19,383 bases of DNA from DATAFO01 sp046728015 (GCA_046728015.1 JBKPDQ010000033.1:1-19383); one strand, 5' to 3'. Counted from the first letter of the stretch, positions 1 to 7,750 are shown. Numbers and translations: made by a program. The notes: generated from the sequence alone by a model not told the origin.

Positions 1-397
1 AGATCGAACCGATCACCAGTCCCTCTAGCACCGAGTGCTGGCGCCACCCCTCGCGCTGCTCCAGATCGGAGAGGTGCACCTCGACCGCCGGCACGTCGGC
101 GATCTCCAGCGCGTCGCGGATCGCCCAGCTGTAGTGGGTCCAGGCGCCCGGGTTGAGGACGGCCCCGTCGGTGAGCCCGCGCAGCCGGTGCAGCCGCTCG
201 ACGAACTCGCCCTCATGGTTGGTGTGGAAAAAGCGCACCTCGAGGTCGAGCTCCCGGGCGTAGCGCCGGATCGCGACGATCAGGTTGTCGAAGCTGAGGT
301 TGCCGTAGTGCTCTGAGGGCCGCGCGCCGAGCATCTCGAGGTTGACCCCGTGCAGCACTTCGACCCGGTTGTGCGTCGTGCGGCTCCGCTCGGTCAT
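1..397 (-). CDS. aroQ: Type II 3-dehydroquinate dehydratase (AroQ), C-terminus cut by window edge
   Basis: This enzyme dehydrates 3-dehydroquinate to 3-dehydroshikimate in the shikimate pathway. About 132 residues are visible and the C-terminus lies beyond base 1. Family marks, in order, are HGVNLEMLGAR near residues 16-26 (the usual GPNL...LG.R with the catalytic Arg kept), a Tyr five residues later (HYG, the catalytic loop Tyr), LNPGAWTHYS (substrate-binding Asn and His) and VEVHLSDLEQREGWR (catalytic His and a binding Arg). GPNL is changed to GVNL and the usual HLSN..AREEFR block is changed to HLSD..QREGWR, so this is a divergent member. The ATG at 397 overlaps the TGA of the upstream aroKB by four bases (ATGA), indicating translational coupling as the last visible gene of the aroC-aroKB-aroQ run. 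Identification is from motifs only. Confidence 0.9.
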   Translation of the reverse strand, partial: MTERSRTTHNRVEVLHGVNLEMLGARPSEHYGNLSFDNLIVAIRRYARELDLEVRFFHTNHEGEFVERLHRLRGLTDGAVLNPGAWTHYSWAIRDALEIADVPAVEVHLSDLEQREGWRQHSVLEGLVIGSI

Positions 398-1965
398 CGC
401 AGCTCGTCCACGGCGGCCCTGACCCTATCCGGCTCCAGGAGCTCGCCGACCCGTGGTTCGCCCGGGCGCTCGAGCAAGACGAAGCCGACCCCTTCGGCCG
501 TGCGCTTCTTGTCGCGCTCGACCCCGGCGAGGACATCGTCGACGGCGATGCCAGGATCGAGCGACGTCGGCAGGCCCCACGCCTCGAGTCGCGCTCGCAC
601 ATCGTCGCGCAGGTCATCAGCGCCCGACAGGCGAAGCGCCGCAAGCAGGCCGAGCCCCACCGCCTCGCCGTGGCGGTACCTGCCGTATCCGGTTGCGGCC
701 TCGATCGCGTGGCCCACCGTGTGCCCCAGGTTCAGCGAGGCGCGCTGGCCCGAGTCGCGCTCGTCGGCGGCCACCACGTCGAGCTTGGTCTGCGCACAGG
801 CGAAGATCACGTCGCCGGGGACCCGGTCCCCGGGCTGGAGTGCCTTTACGCGCTCCCAGAGCGATCCGCCGGCCAGCAAACCGGTCTTCAGCACCTCCGC
901 GTAGCCAGCCGCGAGCTCGATGGCCGGCAGCGTCTCGAGCGTATCGGGGTCCACCAGCACCGCCTTCGGGAAGTGGTAGGCGCCGACGTAGTTCTTGGCC
1001 TGGGGCAGGTCCACCCCGGTCTTGCCGCCGTAGGCCGAATCGACCTGGGCGACCAGCGTCGTCGGGATGTGGATGAGGTCGACCCCTCGTTGGTAGGTGG
1101 CCGCGCAGAACCCCGCCAGGTCGCCGACCACGCCGCCCCCCAGCGCCAGCAGGTGGTCGGAGCGAGTCATCCCGGCGTCGGCGAGCTCCCGCAGCACGCG
1201 CTCCGCCTCCGCCAAGGTCTTCGCCTGCTCGCCCGCCGGAACGTCCACGCGGCCGGCCAGGTGACTGAGCCGATCCGCATACAGCGCGCCAACCGTGGTG
1301 TCCGTGACGAGGAAGGGCCGGTCGTTGAGCCCGATGTCGCCGTGCTGGGCAGCCGTGCCGAGCGGACTCGCATCCAGCAATCCCGATGCGACGAAGACCG
1401 GGTATTCGCCCGAGACGCTGTGGGCCCAGGCCAGGCGGACGCCCGGCAGCTCGCGCAGGGCCGCGAGAAACCGGGCCGCGCGGGCGGCCACGTTCTCGTC
1501 GCCCTCCGGCAGGACCGCTGTGGCGAGGCGCTCGTAGATCGGCTGGCGACGCTCGAAGCGCTCCGCAAACGCGCCCTCGTCGGCGGCCAAGGGACGCTGC
1601 TCCGGGGAGTCCTGCTCGATGCGCCGGCGGGCCTCGTCGGCGCTGACGCGGCACCAGACGACGACGTGCCCGGCCAGCGCCTCGCAAATGGACGGCGTCT
1701 CGATCGCGCCACCGCCGAGCGCCAGCACCCGCGGTCCGGCCTCGAGCAGCCCCAGCACGACCTCCTCCTCGGCGGCGCGGAACGCAGCCTCCCCGCGCTC
1801 GCTGGTGAAGGTTCCGTGGATGGAGCCGTGAACGCGCTCGAACTCCTCGTCGGAGTCGGCCCAGGGCTCTACCAAGGCCTCGGCGGCGGCGCGAGCGGCG
1901 GCCGTCTTGCCCGCCCCCATGAAGCCGATGAAGACGAGCGCCGGACTCTCGACTAGCGGCGCCAA
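394..1965 (-). CDS. aroKB: Bifunctional shikimate kinase / 3-dehydroquinate synthase (AroK-AroB fusion)
   Basis: This 523-residue fusion joins two shikimate pathway enzymes. Residues 1 to about 165 are shikimate kinase: Walker A GFMGAGKT at 14-21, DSD at 37-39, shikimate-binding Arg 63 in GEAAFR, GGG at 84-86 and the lid QRP near 124. Residues about 175-523 are 3-dehydroquinate synthase: GEQAKT at 245-250, GGGVVGDLAGF at 276-286, PTTLVAQVDSAYGGKTG at 301-317, and predicted metal ligands Glu 357 (GYAEVLKTG), His 415 (LGHTVGH) and His 432 (RHGEAVG). The two histidines are 17 residues apart, as in E. coli AroB. The start is TTG at 1965, inside the end of aroC (13-base overlap). It is supported by GGGAG eight bases upstream and by the lack of any other start before Walker A. 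All key residues look intact, so both activities are expected. Confidence 0.95.
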   Translation of the reverse strand: MAPLVESPALVFIGFMGAGKTAAARAAAEALVEPWADSDEEFERVHGSIHGTFTSERGEAAFRAAEEEVVLGLLEAGPRVLALGGGAIETPSICEALAGHVVVWCRVSADEARRRIEQDSPEQRPLAADEGAFAERFERRQPIYERLATAVLPEGDENVAARAARFLAALRELPGVRLAWAHSVSGEYPVFVASGLLDASPLGTAAQHGDIGLNDRPFLVTDTTVGALYADRLSHLAGRVDVPAGEQAKTLAEAERVLRELADAGMTRSDHLLALGGGVVGDLAGFCAATYQRGVDLIHIPTTLVAQVDSAYGGKTGVDLPQAKNYVGAYHFPKAVLVDPDTLETLPAIELAAGYAEVLKTGLLAGGSLWERVKALQPGDRVPGDVIFACAQTKLDVVAADERDSGQRASLNLGHTVGHAIEAATGYGRYRHGEAVGLGLLAALRLSGADDLRDDVRARLEAWGLPTSLDPGIAVDDVLAGVERDKKRTAEGVGFVLLERPGEPRVGELLEPDRVRAAVDELR

Positions 1966-3116
1966 TCGATGCGCTCCCGGTACGCCTCCAGGGCGGCGAG
2001 AACGTCGTCGATGTGATCGCCGCCGAACTTCTCGCGGTAGCAGCGCGCCAGCACAAGCGCCACCATCGCCTCGGCGACCACTCCCGCGGCCGGAACGACG
2101 GTCGAGTCGGTGCGCTCGCGCATCGCCTGCGCCGGCTCCTTGGTCTCGGTGTCGACCGAGCGCAGGGGTTTCGTCAGGGTCGAGATCGGCTTCAGCGCCC
2201 CGCGCACGACCAGCGGCTCACCATTGGACATTCCGCCCTCGACGCCTCCGGCGCGGTTGGTCTCGCGGTGATAGCCGCGCTCCTGCGACCAGAAGATCTC
2301 GTCGTGTGATTCCGAGCCGGGCTGCCCCGCGACCTCCCAGGCCTCGCCGACCGCGGCACCCTTGACCGCCTGGATCGATACCACGGCCTGGGCGAGACGC
2401 CCGTCGAGGCGCCCGTCCCAGCTCGTGTGCGAGCCGAGGCCCGGCACGAGGCCGAAAGCCCGCACCTCGAACACCCCGCCGAGGCTCTCGTTCGCCTTTC
2501 GCAGCCGGTCGATCTCGGCGACCATCTGCTCGGAGGCCGAGGCGTCGAGACAACGCACCGGCGACTCGTCGACGCCCCCGAAGTCCTCGGGTGAAAGGTC
2601 GTCGCGGTCGGGCGCGGTGACCGAGCCGATCCTGAGCACGTGGCTGTGGACGCTCGCCCCAACCGCGCGCAGAAACTCCTTCACCAGGGCCCCGGCGGCA
2701 ACCCGGGCCGCGGTTTCGCGCGCGCTCGCGCGTTCGAGCACGTTGCGCGCATCGGAGTGACCGAACTTGAGCATCCCGACCAGGTCTGCGTGGCCGGGCC
2801 GGGGCAGGTGCGACTCCTCGACCTCCGCGTTCACCGGCCATGGGTTCATTCGCTCCTCCCAGTTCGCGTAGTCGCGGTTGGCGACCAGCATCGCCACGGG
2901 GCTCCCGAGCGTCCGCCCGTGCCGCACACCGGCGCGGATCTCGACCGAGTCCTGCTCGATCTTCATCCGGCCGCCCCGGCCGTGGCCGAGCTGGCGGCGC
3001 GCCATCTCGCGATCGAGCCGCTCGCGGTCGAGCTCGAGGCCGGCGGGCAGGCCCTCGACGATCGTCACGAGCCCGGGGCCGTGCGACTCGCCTGCTGTTG
3101 TGAAGCGGAGGTCCAC
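1953..3116 (-). CDS. aroC: Chorismate synthase
   Basis: This enzyme converts 5-enolpyruvylshikimate-3-phosphate to chorismate with reduced FMN, the last common step to aromatic amino acids. Its 387 residues fit the family length. Visible signatures are TTAGESHG at 6-13, GRGGRMKIEQD near 46-56, HGRTLGSPVAML, RPGHADL followed by KFGHSDARNVLERASARET, and near the C-terminus GGVEGGMSNGEP, KPISTL and MRERTDSTVVPAAGVVAEAM. The start is GTG at 3116, which places the TTAGESHG motif at the usual distance from the N-terminus. No convincing Shine-Dalgarno sequence precedes it. A 64-base gap separates it from the upstream PilP-position gene and its end overlaps aroKB by 13 bases, so it heads the aroC-aroKB-aroQ group and may have its own promoter. 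The product is certain; the promoter is not. Confidence 0.97.
   Translation of the reverse strand: MDLRFTTAGESHGPGLVTIVEGLPAGLELDRERLDREMARRQLGHGRGGRMKIEQDSVEIRAGVRHGRTLGSPVAMLVANRDYANWEERMNPWPVNAEVEESHLPRPGHADLVGMLKFGHSDARNVLERASARETAARVAAGALVKEFLRAVGASVHSHVLRIGSVTAPDRDDLSPEDFGGVDESPVRCLDASASEQMVAEIDRLRKANESLGGVFEVRAFGLVPGLGSHTSWDGRLDGRLAQAVVSIQAVKGAAVGEAWEVAGQPGSESHDEIFWSQERGYHRETNRAGGVEGGMSNGEPLVVRGALKPISTLTKPLRSVDTETKEPAQAMRERTDSTVVPAAGVVAEAMVALVLARCYREKFGGDHIDDVLAALEAYRERIDWRR
1974..1978 (-). promoter_or_regulatory. Ribosome binding site deciding the TTG start of aroKB
   Basis: GGGAG on the minus strand, eight bases before TTG 1965, lies within the last codons of aroC. No ATG or GTG occurs in frame between this site and the kinase P-loop, so TTG is the best start. 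Confidence 0.6.
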
Positions 3117-3120
3117 CGCG

Positions 3121-3140
3121 GCGCCAAGGCTAGATGGCGC
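3121..3140. repeat. Perfect inverted repeat before aroC (operator-like or 5' hairpin)
   Basis: GCGCCA, eight bases, TGGCGC. It ends four bases before the aroC GTG and surrounds a TANNNT-type hexamer (TAGCCT, minus strand 3132-3127). It could be an operator or an mRNA hairpin; which one is unknown. Confidence 0.35.
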
Positions 3141-3180
3141 GCCGAGCGGGGGCCGGACGCCTGCCGGGCGACCGCGTGCG

Positions 3181-3993
3181 CTACTGGGCCTTGACGACCT
3201 TGTCGCGGACCCGCAGCAACCTCAGCCGGTAGATGATCTCCTCGGGCTCGCCCTCCGGCCGGTAGTGGAGATAGCGCTGCCCGCCGCGCTTCAGGGTCAG
3301 GAACTGGCACGGGTCCGGCACGCAGGAGCCGTCGCCGTCGCTGAAGACGACGTCGGCGGACACCGCGAACGAGGCGCGCTTGGCGTCCTCGCTGACACCC
3401 AGGAAGGCGACGATTGGCGCATCGTTCGAGGGCAGGAAGTCGAGCGCGCGCACGTTCTTGACCTGCTTGGTCTCGCCCAGGGGGCCGACGGCGACATCGA
3501 TCCTACGGGTGATCAGCTTTGTCGTCTGCTCCACCCGCACGCGGGCCGGTCCAGTGCCACCGCCCGACACCGGCTCGACGGGCTGTGTGCTGGTGGACGT
3601 CGAGCCGGATGAGCTAGCGGTCGAGGTATCGCCGGCCACGGTGGATGCCGCGGCTGTACCCGCGGCCGTAGTGGAGCCCTGATCGGCGAGCGCCACCGAC
3701 TCGGGCGTCGGCAGGGCGAACTTCTGCTTGAAGGGATTCTTGCTCTTCAGGGCCTCGAGGCGCTTGCGGTAATCGCGGATGCCCACGGTCTGCGCCAGAA
3801 CGGCGGGTTGTGCCGCGGTCGCCTCGCTGGGCGGCGGGGGCGCGGGCGGCGGCGCGGGGGGCGAGTCGGTCGAGAGCAGCACCGGCACCGCGATCAGCGC
3901 CGCGACGAGGGCGACCGCCGGGATCAGCAGCCTGCGGTCGCGCAGGTCGCGATAGAGGTCGTTCAGGAGAGCTGGCGGCTTGAGCGTGCTCAT
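3181..3993 (-). CDS. Membrane-anchored protein in the PilP position of the T4P alignment complex
   Basis: This 270-residue protein has a short cytoplasmic N-terminus, one membrane segment at about 21-41, a Pro-rich stretch (about 44-56) and a Ser/Thr/Ala/Gly-rich linker (about 107-150). A C-terminal globular domain (about 158-270) has a Cys pair at 234 and 239 that may form a disulfide. The motif KNPFKQ at 85-90 recalls the (R/N)-(D/N)-PF motif of PilP/GspC-type proteins, but there is no lipobox, unlike proteobacterial PilP lipoproteins. It directly follows pilO with a four-base ATGA overlap (3990-3993), so it is translated with pilMNO. I infer an inner-membrane alignment-complex part that takes the place of PilP in a cell without an outer membrane. 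Sequence identity to PilP is not evident, so no symbol is given. Confidence 0.75.
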   Translation of the reverse strand: MSTLKPPALLNDLYRDLRDRRLLIPAVALVAALIAVPVLLSTDSPPAPPPAPPPPSEATAAQPAVLAQTVGIRDYRKRLEALKSKNPFKQKFALPTPESVALADQGSTTAAGTAAASTVAGDTSTASSSGSTSTSTQPVEPVSGGGTGPARVRVEQTTKLITRRIDVAVGPLGETKQVKNVRALDFLPSNDAPIVAFLGVSEDAKRASFAVSADVVFSDGDGSCVPDPCQFLTLKRGGQRYLHYRPEGEPEEIIYRLRLLRVRDKVVKAQ

Positions 3994-4805
3994 GGCGCGG
4001 GGGTCGTGTTGGAGGCCGGGGTCGGCGCGCCCGGTTCGAGCACGGCGGGACCGGCAGGGGTGGCACCTGCAGTCAGCCCCTGGTCGGCGGGCGTCAGGAA
4101 AGTGGTCAGCGCGAGGCTCGCACTGAGGACCTCGAAGCCCTCCTCCTCGTTGCCCGCGAGCCCGAAGCCGTCGATCGTGATCAACCGCCCGTCGACCACG
4201 TCGCGGCCGTGGCGCGAGTGCACGAGACGATCGACGCCGGCCAGGAAGTCCGCGAGCTCGAAGAACGACCCGCGCAGACTCAGCTTGTAGGGCATGACCG
4301 GCAGGCCCGCGGGCCCTACGGTCGCGCCGATGGGCAGATCCGCCGCTGCCGCTTCGGTCGCAGGTGCCGAGCCTTGCTGGGAAGGCGGCGCCTGCTCTGA
4401 GCCGGAATCGGCGGGCTGGGCCTGATCGGTAGTGGTCTCCTGCGCCGGAGTCGCGACCGGCGCCGCCGAGGCATCCCCTGGGACGAGCTCGATCGCGGCG
4501 AATTGGACGCTCGATCGCTCCGCGATCTCCTGCAGCTGCACGAACAAGCTCGACGTGTCCTCGTCCTCGGGCACGGCCTTTCCAAGCACCACCAGACGCT
4601 GGTAGTTGCGATCGAATTCGTCGCGCGCCTGTTGTGCCTCGGCGACCAGCTGCTCCTGGGTCGCAACCGATTCCTCAAGTACCGCGACCTCATCGGACAG
4701 CTTCGAAGCTTCGTCGCGCTTTGGCGACAAGATGACGAACCAGAAGGCAGCGATCAGGCCGGCGATCAGCAGCCCGGCGAGGACGGCTCGGTCGGCGGAC
4801 CTCAT
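3990..4805 (-). CDS. pilO: Type IV pilus inner membrane protein PilO
   Basis: PilO pairs with PilN in the inner membrane and links the cytoplasmic PilM/motor to the outer part of the pilus machine. The 271-residue product has one membrane segment at about 8-27 and a predicted coiled coil at about 30-67. The block VVLGKAVPEDEDTSSLFVQLQEIA near residues 71-94 is typical of PilO, and YKLSLRGSFFELADFLAGVDRL in the second half matches the family's ferredoxin-like domain. A low-complexity linker rich in Ala, Pro, Ser, Thr and Gln (about 110-155) and a Pro/Ala/Thr-rich tail are unusual additions. The ATG at 4805 overlaps the pilN stop and the stop overlaps the next gene's ATG, both as ATGA, so pilN, pilO and the PilP-like gene are coupled. 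Confidence 0.88.
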   Translation of the reverse strand: MRSADRAVLAGLLIAGLIAAFWFVILSPKRDEASKLSDEVAVLEESVATQEQLVAEAQQARDEFDRNYQRLVVLGKAVPEDEDTSSLFVQLQEIAERSSVQFAAIELVPGDASAAPVATPAQETTTDQAQPADSGSEQAPPSQQGSAPATEAAAADLPIGATVGPAGLPVMPYKLSLRGSFFELADFLAGVDRLVHSRHGRDVVDGRLITIDGFGLAGNEEEGFEVLSASLALTTFLTPADQGLTAGATPAGPAVLEPGAPTPASNTTPAP

Positions 4806-5638
4806 CGCGCCACCCCCGGAACGACGTTCGCGGCCTGTTGGGGCTCGCCGGTCTGCTCGGCGGCCGAGTCGCGAGCCTGCTCCTCCTGTGCTTGCGCCTC
4901 CGCAACGCCGGAGCCGTCAGTCGTGGCGGGCGTCCCCTCGGGAACTGTCGGCGCGGGAGAGGTCGGCGCGGCGCCGGAATCGAGGGCCGGGACGAGGACC
5001 TCGTCGAAGGCCGCGACGATCTCGAAGCGGGTGATGAAGTCGCGCGTGCGGCAATCGGTTTCCGTAGCGCCACTCGACTCCTCGTTTGTGGGCAGCTCCG
5101 ACTTTCCGATCGCAACGCGCGTGACCCCGTCGATGTCCTTGAGCGCCTGCAGGAACCGTGCCACCGCCTCGTGCCCGGTCGCACAGCCGATCATCGCCAG
5201 GGTTGGGCCGGACGCGCCTGGGTCCACAGACACCTCGGCCGCGTCGTCGACCTCCACGCCGGCTGTGGCCGCGCCGCTGAGCTGCACGAGCCAGACGTCG
5301 TCGGGGATCACCAGCGCGAGCTCGCGCAGCACCCGCTCCCAGTCGAAGCGGCTGTGGGCCAGACTCGCGACGGTCTGCTCGCGTGCCTGGGCGAGGGTCG
5401 CGAACTCGGCGAAGCCGCGCAGGCTCTCGGCCTCGGCCTTCGCCGCCACCTCGCGAGCTTCGAGGTCTGCGATCTCGGCCTCGCGGTCCTTGATCGTGTT
5501 GCCGGTCAGCACGACCGCGGTAACGCCGGCGACCGCGAGCAACAGCGCCCCGATCAGCAGGTAGGAGAACGAGCCGGCGCGCAGGGGCGCCCGGTCGCCG
5601 CGCCGCTGCTCCGGAGGAGTGAGGTTGACGGGACGCAC
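4802..5638 (-). CDS. pilN: Type IV pilus assembly protein PilN
   Basis: PilN is a bitopic inner-membrane protein whose short N-terminal peptide inserts into PilM. Residues 4-9 read VNLTPP, the equivalent of the conserved INLLP motif that docks on PilM. A membrane segment spans about 24-44, followed by a coiled-coil stretch (about 48-85) and a domain with WERVLRELALVIPDDVWLVQLSG and a VARFLQALKDIDGV block typical of the family. The last 50 residues are Ala/Pro/Gln-rich and probably disordered. The GTG start at 5638 is three bases after the pilM stop and is backed by GGAG nine bases upstream (5651-5648), within the end of pilM. It belongs to the pilMNO(P) operon. Confidence 0.9.
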   Translation of the reverse strand: MRPVNLTPPEQRRGDRAPLRAGSFSYLLIGALLLAVAGVTAVVLTGNTIKDREAEIADLEAREVAAKAEAESLRGFAEFATLAQAREQTVASLAHSRFDWERVLRELALVIPDDVWLVQLSGAATAGVEVDDAAEVSVDPGASGPTLAMIGCATGHEAVARFLQALKDIDGVTRVAIGKSELPTNEESSGATETDCRTRDFITRFEIVAAFDEVLVPALDSGAAPTSPAPTVPEGTPATTDGSGVAEAQAQEEQARDSAAEQTGEPQQAANVVPGVAR

Positions 5639-5641
5639 CGG

Positions 5642-6805
5642 CTACTTCTCCAGGGCGAGGCCGTAGGACAGGGTCAGGCGGGCGGCTGCGGCGTCGTCGA
5701 GGTGAACGAGCGCGCGGGGCCGGCCGATCTCGAAGCGATGGCCGAGTTCGCGTTGCAGACGCTCCACAAGACCCGGGATCGTCGTGCCGGGGCCGCAGAC
5801 GACCACGCCCTCGACCGCCACCGCGCCCTCCTGGGCAGCGTAGAACTCGAGCGAAAGCCGAAGCTCGTCGGCGAGCTTCCCGACCCCCTCGGCCAGCGCC
5901 TCCCGCGCAGCCGCGACGGTCTCGGCGTCGCCGTCGACGCTGTCGGTAGTGCTCTCGAGCCCGACGTGGACCAGCCACTGGCGGGCGTGCTCGAGGGTGA
6001 GCTGGCGGCGCTCGGCGAGCTTCTGGGCGATCCCCTCGACGCCGAAGCCCGAGATCCGCGTGAAGAGGCAGGTGGTGCCCTGTGCGACCGCGAGGTTGGT
6101 GACGTCGCCGAGGTTGCAGTAGAGCTTCGCGGGTGCGACGGGCTCTCCGGTCGCCGCCGTCGAGGCGGACGAACGGTCGGCTGCGCCGTCGCTTGGGATG
6201 CGCTCCTCGTACGACACCGCGCTCGGCGCCGTCAAATAGTTGGCGGCGCCGACGGCGGAATGGTCGGCGTGCTGCAGGGCGCGAATCATCCCGAAGGCCG
6301 AGTGGTCGATCCCGACGGGTCGCAGCGAGGCTCGCTGCAGCGCGTCCATCACCGCGGCGAGCATGTCCCGCCGCGCGGCGACGGCGACGACATCCATCTG
6401 GCGCTGGCCCTCCGGACCGCTCGACTGTCCCGCCACCTGCCAGTCGAGCACGGCCTGGTCGAGCGGCATCGGGATGTGGTCCTGAGCCTGGAAGCGGATC
6501 GCGGTCTCGAGCTCGTCGGCCTTCTCGATCGCCGGCAGGCGCAGGGTGCGGACCGCGACGCGCTGATTGGCGATCCCGAGCCTCACGTTGCGCGAGAGCT
6601 TGTGCTTGGAGAACAGCTCCTTCAGTGCGTCGCCGAGCGCCTCGGCGTCGGCCACCTCACCCTCGCGGAACACGCCTGGCTCCAGGGAGGCGACGCCGTA
6701 ACGCGCGACGGTCACGCTGCCGTTGACCTGGACCTCGGTCGCAGCAATGCTTCCCGCCTCGACGTCGAGGCCAACGACGGTCTTGCTTTTCGTGGGCTGA
6801 AACAC
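5642..6805 (-). CDS. pilM: Type IV pilus assembly protein PilM (actin-like ATPase)
   Basis: PilM is a cytoplasmic actin-fold protein that binds the PilN N-terminus and couples the alignment complex to the motor. Evidence in the 387 residues: phosphate-1 loop VVGLDVEAGS at 10-19, the PilM block FQAQDHIPMPLDQAVLDWQV at 105-124, phosphate-2-like CNLGDVTNLAVA at 230-241 and the adenosine motif VVVCGPGTTIPGL at 335-347. The first Asp of the phosphate-2 loop, usually in DIG, appears as Asn 231 (NLG), so nucleotide handling may be altered. A Ser/Ala-rich insertion lies at about 192-222. The start is GTG 6805 with GAGGAG about 12 bases upstream. A 94-base gap after pilD holds a candidate promoter, so pilM probably begins a transcription unit running through pilN, pilO and the PilP-like gene. 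Confidence 0.93.
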   Translation of the reverse strand: MFQPTKSKTVVGLDVEAGSIAATEVQVNGSVTVARYGVASLEPGVFREGEVADAEALGDALKELFSKHKLSRNVRLGIANQRVAVRTLRLPAIEKADELETAIRFQAQDHIPMPLDQAVLDWQVAGQSSGPEGQRQMDVVAVAARRDMLAAVMDALQRASLRPVGIDHSAFGMIRALQHADHSAVGAANYLTAPSAVSYEERIPSDGAADRSSASTAATGEPVAPAKLYCNLGDVTNLAVAQGTTCLFTRISGFGVEGIAQKLAERRQLTLEHARQWLVHVGLESTTDSVDGDAETVAAAREALAEGVGKLADELRLSLEFYAAQEGAVAVEGVVVCGPGTTIPGLVERLQRELGHRFEIGRPRALVHLDDAAAARLTLSYGLALEK

Positions 6806-6847
6806 GTGGCTGTTCGGCTCCTCGCACCCCGGGGGCGCCTAGGCACA

Positions 6848-6876
6848 CAATCGGCCGGCCGCGCCCACTACTTGAG
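6848..6876 (-). promoter_or_regulatory. Candidate pilM promoter, CTCAA-N16-GCCGATTG
   Basis: The minus strand carries CTCAA at 6876-6872 and GCCGATTG at 6855-6848, 16 bases apart. GCCGAT matches the -10 core of FliA/SigD/WhiG-class promoters (TAAA-N15-GCCGATAA). Transcription starting about seven bases downstream would leave a leader of about 36 bases containing the pilM ribosome site. The same layout recurs before pilA, pilD and the PilX-like gene. Confidence 0.5.
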
Positions 6877-6899
6877 CGCCGGGCAGGCCCCCTAAGCGC

Positions 6900-7661
6900 C
6901 TAATTCGAGGCCATGAACTCGTCCAAGTACCAGTCGACCATCGCGTCGCCGAACCACAGCGCGAGCACGCCTCCGAACGCCAGGAACGGCCCGAAGGGAA
7001 CGGCCCGCTTCCGGGCCTCGGAACCGTGCCGAGCGATCAGCCCGATCCCGACCACCGCGCCGGCGGCGAACGCAATCAGCAGCGCCGGAGCGATGGCGCG
7101 GCCGAGGTAGATGCCCATCATCGCGACGAGCTTGACGTCGCCCATCCCCATCCCGCGCGGGTACAGCACCGCGACCACGAACAGGAACCCGCCGGCGCCG
7201 AGCGCCGCGATCACCCGCTCGTCGAGGCTGGCAGGGTCCGTCGCGGCCACGATCGCGACACCCGCGACGGCACCCGCAAAGACGATCTTGTTCGGGATCA
7301 CCTGCCGGTCGAGATCGGTGAGCGTGATCGCGACCAGCAGCGTGCAGAGCACGAGTCCGAGCGCCAGCTCGCCCAGGTCGGCGTCACCGAGCGCCAGGAA
7401 GGTGCCCACGTAGAGAACGCCCAGGCCGACCTCAGTCAGCGGGTACCGGGGCGAGATGCGCTCGCCGCAGCTGCGGCAGCGCCCTCGCAGCATCAGGTAG
7501 GAGAGCACCGGGACGTTGTCGTACGCCGCGATCTGCGCCCCACACCCGGGGCAGTGCGAGCGTCCTGCAACCCAGGACTCGCCTCGCGGAAGCCGGTGCG
7601 CAACGACGCTGACGAAGCTGCCGAGCAGCAGTCCAGCTGGGAACAGGATCAAGGCTGGCAC
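6900..7661 (-). CDS. pilD: Prepilin peptidase / N-methyltransferase PilD
   Basis: This polytopic membrane protease cleaves prepilins after the leader Gly and methylates the new N-terminus. With the start at GTG 7661 it has 253 residues. LLLGSFVSVVAHRLPRG at 11-27 is the family's N-terminal signature. The zinc-binding CPGC and CRSC pairs (Cys 37, 40, 62, 65) are complete. The two catalytic aspartate regions are TDLDRQVIPN at 115-124 and GMGDVKL at 172-178. About six to eight membrane segments follow. A longer reading frame from GTG 7721 exists, but I reject it: AAGGGAG sits five bases before GTG 7661, the family N-terminus begins here, and the longer start would fall on the -10 element of the candidate promoter at 7722-7750. 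Probable substrates are PilA and the three minor pilins upstream. Confidence 0.93.
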   Translation of the reverse strand: MPALILFPAGLLLGSFVSVVAHRLPRGESWVAGRSHCPGCGAQIAAYDNVPVLSYLMLRGRCRSCGERISPRYPLTEVGLGVLYVGTFLALGDADLGELALGLVLCTLLVAITLTDLDRQVIPNKIVFAGAVAGVAIVAATDPASLDERVIAALGAGGFLFVVAVLYPRGMGMGDVKLVAMMGIYLGRAIAPALLIAFAAGAVVGIGLIARHGSEARKRAVPFGPFLAFGGVLALWFGDAMVDWYLDEFMASN

Positions 7662-7721
7662 GTCGTCTCCCTTGGTCGCCTCTTCAACAAGGTCCGAGGG
7701 CGCTCCGACGCCCCCGTCCAC

Positions 7722-7750
7722 CTATCGACCAGAGGCCAGCGGACGTTGAG
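7722..7750 (-). promoter_or_regulatory. Candidate pilD promoter, CTCAA-N16-GTCGATAG
   Basis: CTCAA at 7750-7746 and GTCGATAG at 7729-7722 (minus strand) have the same 16-base spacing as the pilA and pilM elements. The 11 bases CGATAGGTGGA (7727-7717) are identical to 11881-11871 before pilA. This supports the pilD start at 7661. Confidence 0.5.

Noticed and set aside
670..1956. 428-codon plus-strand frame opposite aroKB
   Set aside because: Shadow of a well-supported fusion enzyme; no ribosome site or family motif.
4838..6895. 685-codon open frame on the plus strand across pilO, pilN and pilM
   Set aside because: Antisense shadow of pilus genes; composition is Arg/Gly/Ala-rich without domain signals.
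7662..7721. Longer PilD start at GTG 7721
   Set aside because: It overlaps the -10-like block, adds a non-conserved N-terminus, and a strong ribosome site sits before GTG 7661.
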